Positions 5,522 to 6,145 of a stretch of DNA of 6,145 bases are shown piece after piece. Both the position numbers and the translations under genes were made by a program. How positions within the stretch are numbered: the stretch's first letter is position 1; each line of letters starts with the position of its first letter. Source of the DNA: JACCTH01 sp050741915. Its GTDB lineage: Bacteria; Actinomycetota; Acidimicrobiia; Spongiisociales; ZC4RG35. Under the pieces are notes generated by a model that was not told the origin of the DNA, did no database searches, and saw only the letters and a list, made by a program, of their open reading frames with translations. The DNA lies in NCBI GenBank assembly GCA_050741915.1, contig JBOGEX010000090.1, positions 1 to 6,145 of the forward strand, given 5' to 3'.

Positions 5522-5907
5522 TGGAGAAGGCGAGGGCTTGGGAGCCATCGGCGACGGTTCCGGCAAGCGAATGGCGACGCCGCCTGGTCGAGGCGGATGC
5601 CGAGGTCGGAGTCGTTCTCGACCCGTGGCAGGGCGACCTCCTGGCGGCCCTTTTGTTGCAGCTCGGGGGAGCGGATTTGATTTGCGCGTACACCCCCGTG
5701 AGCGACGCGCTCAAGGTGGTGGTCGACGGGCTGGTGGTCGACTCGATCGACCGCACCAACGTTGTCGCGCTGCGCCCGCCATTTGCTTTTCGGGTTCGAT
5801 CCGCTTTGGCGGTAGTCGAAGCCCTCGACCCACAAGACCCCATCGATCTTCTCCACACCCTGGCGGGGTCGCTTGACCCGCTTCCCTTCCACCCTCCTCT
5901 GAATTAG
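5521..5907 (+). CDS. Small protein resembling a shortened, degenerate IspD (MEP cytidylyltransferase) domain
   Basis: The 128-residue product is cytoplasmic, with no signal or membrane segment. Its middle resembles the second half of IspD. VVLDPWQGDLLAALL (31-45) matches the strand and helix around the HDAARP region, PVSDALKVVVDG (59-70) matches the PV-x-DT-x-K-x block, and VVDSIDRTNVVALRPPFAFR (72-91) matches the segment usually read as V-x-T-V-D-R ... TPQ-x-F. By that alignment E. coli Arg157 is kept (R78), but Thr140 becomes Ala63 and Thr165 becomes Arg85, and the Arg of HDAAR is gone. The N-terminal nucleotide-binding half with its Gly-rich loop and Lys27, and the C-terminal TDE and NIK-x-T-x-PEDL region with Lys213, are also missing. 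It therefore cannot be a normal MEP cytidylyltransferase. It may be a relic, a regulatory partner of a real IspD, or a new family. That it is a real gene is well supported by Shine-Dalgarno, coupling and codon use; the homology was read by eye. Confidence 0.7.
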   Translation: MEKARAWEPSATVPASEWRRRLVEADAEVGVVLDPWQGDLLAALLLQLGGADLICAYTPVSDALKVVVDGLVVDSIDRTNVVALRPPFAFRVRSALAVVEALDPQDPIDLLHTLAGSLDPLPFHPPLN

Positions 5908-5948
5908 ATCCTCGCTCTGCGGGCCGTGGTCGTCGTTTTCGTGCAGTA

Positions 5949-6082
5949 GCAACCCAGCAATCATGCCGCTGGCAGCAACGGCACCCGAGATGGATGAAAA
6001 TCGCCGCGTTGAACAGAGCCCCTGAACCCGATTCACGCCGCAAGCGGGCTCTGACTCCTGCGACCAAAGGGCAACCCAGCAA
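5949..6082. repeat. Pair of 12-bp direct repeats gcaacccagcaa, 122 bp apart
   Basis: Identical gcaacccagcaa occurs at 5949-5960 and 6071-6082, flanking the 8-bp inverted repeat. Two 12-base matches within about 240 bases are unlikely by simple chance, but nothing else marks them as attachment sites or target duplications. The flanks do not match. Confidence 0.35.
6014..6053. repeat. 8-bp perfect inverted repeat cagagccc / gggctctg with a 24-base loop
   Basis: The arms lie at 6014-6021 and 6046-6053. No T-run follows on either strand, so it is not an evident terminator. It could be a weak hairpin in a transcript leader or have no role. Confidence 0.3.
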
Positions 6083-6145
6083 GCGCTATCTTCCCTGGTC
6101 AGAGGCGTTTTGTCGAGTCCCGAGTCATGGTCCGCGCCGCTGCGG

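Larger units (their letters stand above)
5908..6145. other. Terminal stretch without a convincing gene
   Basis: No terminator with a T-run, RNA gene or recognisable protein is visible. A plus-strand frame is open from 5877 to the edge and could start at ATG 5994 (MKIAALNRAPEP), giving 50 residues rich in Arg and Pro. It has no Shine-Dalgarno and resembles no family I know, so I do not call it. Two small structures lie here: an 8-bp inverted repeat and a 12-bp direct repeat, listed separately. Confidence 0.4.

Noticed and set aside
5518..6036. Minus-strand frame of 172 codons opposite the IspD-like gene
   Set aside because: The plus-strand frame has a Shine-Dalgarno, coupling to GNAT and protein-like composition. 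The minus frame is rich in Arg, Gln and His with no motif, and it stops at the GNAT end.
6106..6125. tRNA T-arm-like string gtcgagtccc
   Set aside because: The invariant TTC of the T-loop is missing, and no acceptor stem, D-arm or anticodon arm can be placed around it.
5994..6145. Possible start of a new plus-strand gene running off the edge
   Set aside because: It has no Shine-Dalgarno, no recognisable family and an Arg/Pro-rich translation. 50 codons without a stop are common in DNA of this GC content.

Overview
The window looks like chromosomal DNA from a high-GC member of the Actinomycetota, possibly an Acidimicrobiia-like lineage. This is inferred from three things. The valyl-tRNA synthetase is the short, archaeal-like type that many actinobacteria carry. 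One gene encodes an exported protein with a proline/threonine linker. Several genes start at TTG or GTG, or at an ATG with no Shine-Dalgarno sequence. The species cannot be named from the sequence alone.

Left part (1-996): the tail of an unidentified plus-strand frame (to 83) is followed by a small DUF559 (PD-(D/E)XK-like) protein that looks N-terminally truncated and has a degenerate active site. It converges on a minus-strand gene for an exported or membrane-anchored protein. That protein has two copies of a small two-cysteine domain (core FKNQGDCVS) joined by a Thr-rich linker. A perfect 15-bp inverted repeat lies between the convergent genes, and the stop codon of the DUF559 gene sits in its loop.

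Centre (997-5027): a 123-bp divergent spacer separates the exported-protein gene from valS, an 851-residue class I synthetase with HTGH and KLSKS signatures and an editing domain. valS converges on an MFS_3-type 12-helix exporter, and their stop codons overlap by 4 bp with no room for a terminator.

Right part (5021-6145): the exporter is divergent from a GNAT acetyltransferase, and if the exporter uses its outermost TTG the two 5' ends overlap. The GNAT gene is coupled (TAATG, with a good Shine-Dalgarno) to a 128-residue protein. I read that protein as a shortened, active-site-degenerate relative of IspD, the cytidylyltransferase of the MEP isoprenoid pathway. The last 238 bp hold no convincing gene, only a short inverted repeat, a 12-bp direct repeat and an uninformative open frame running off the edge.

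There is no CRISPR array, insertion sequence, tRNA, rRNA or clear riboswitch. The most unusual item is the GNAT plus IspD-like two-gene unit. The twin-domain exported protein and the possibly leaderless valS and GNAT starts come next.
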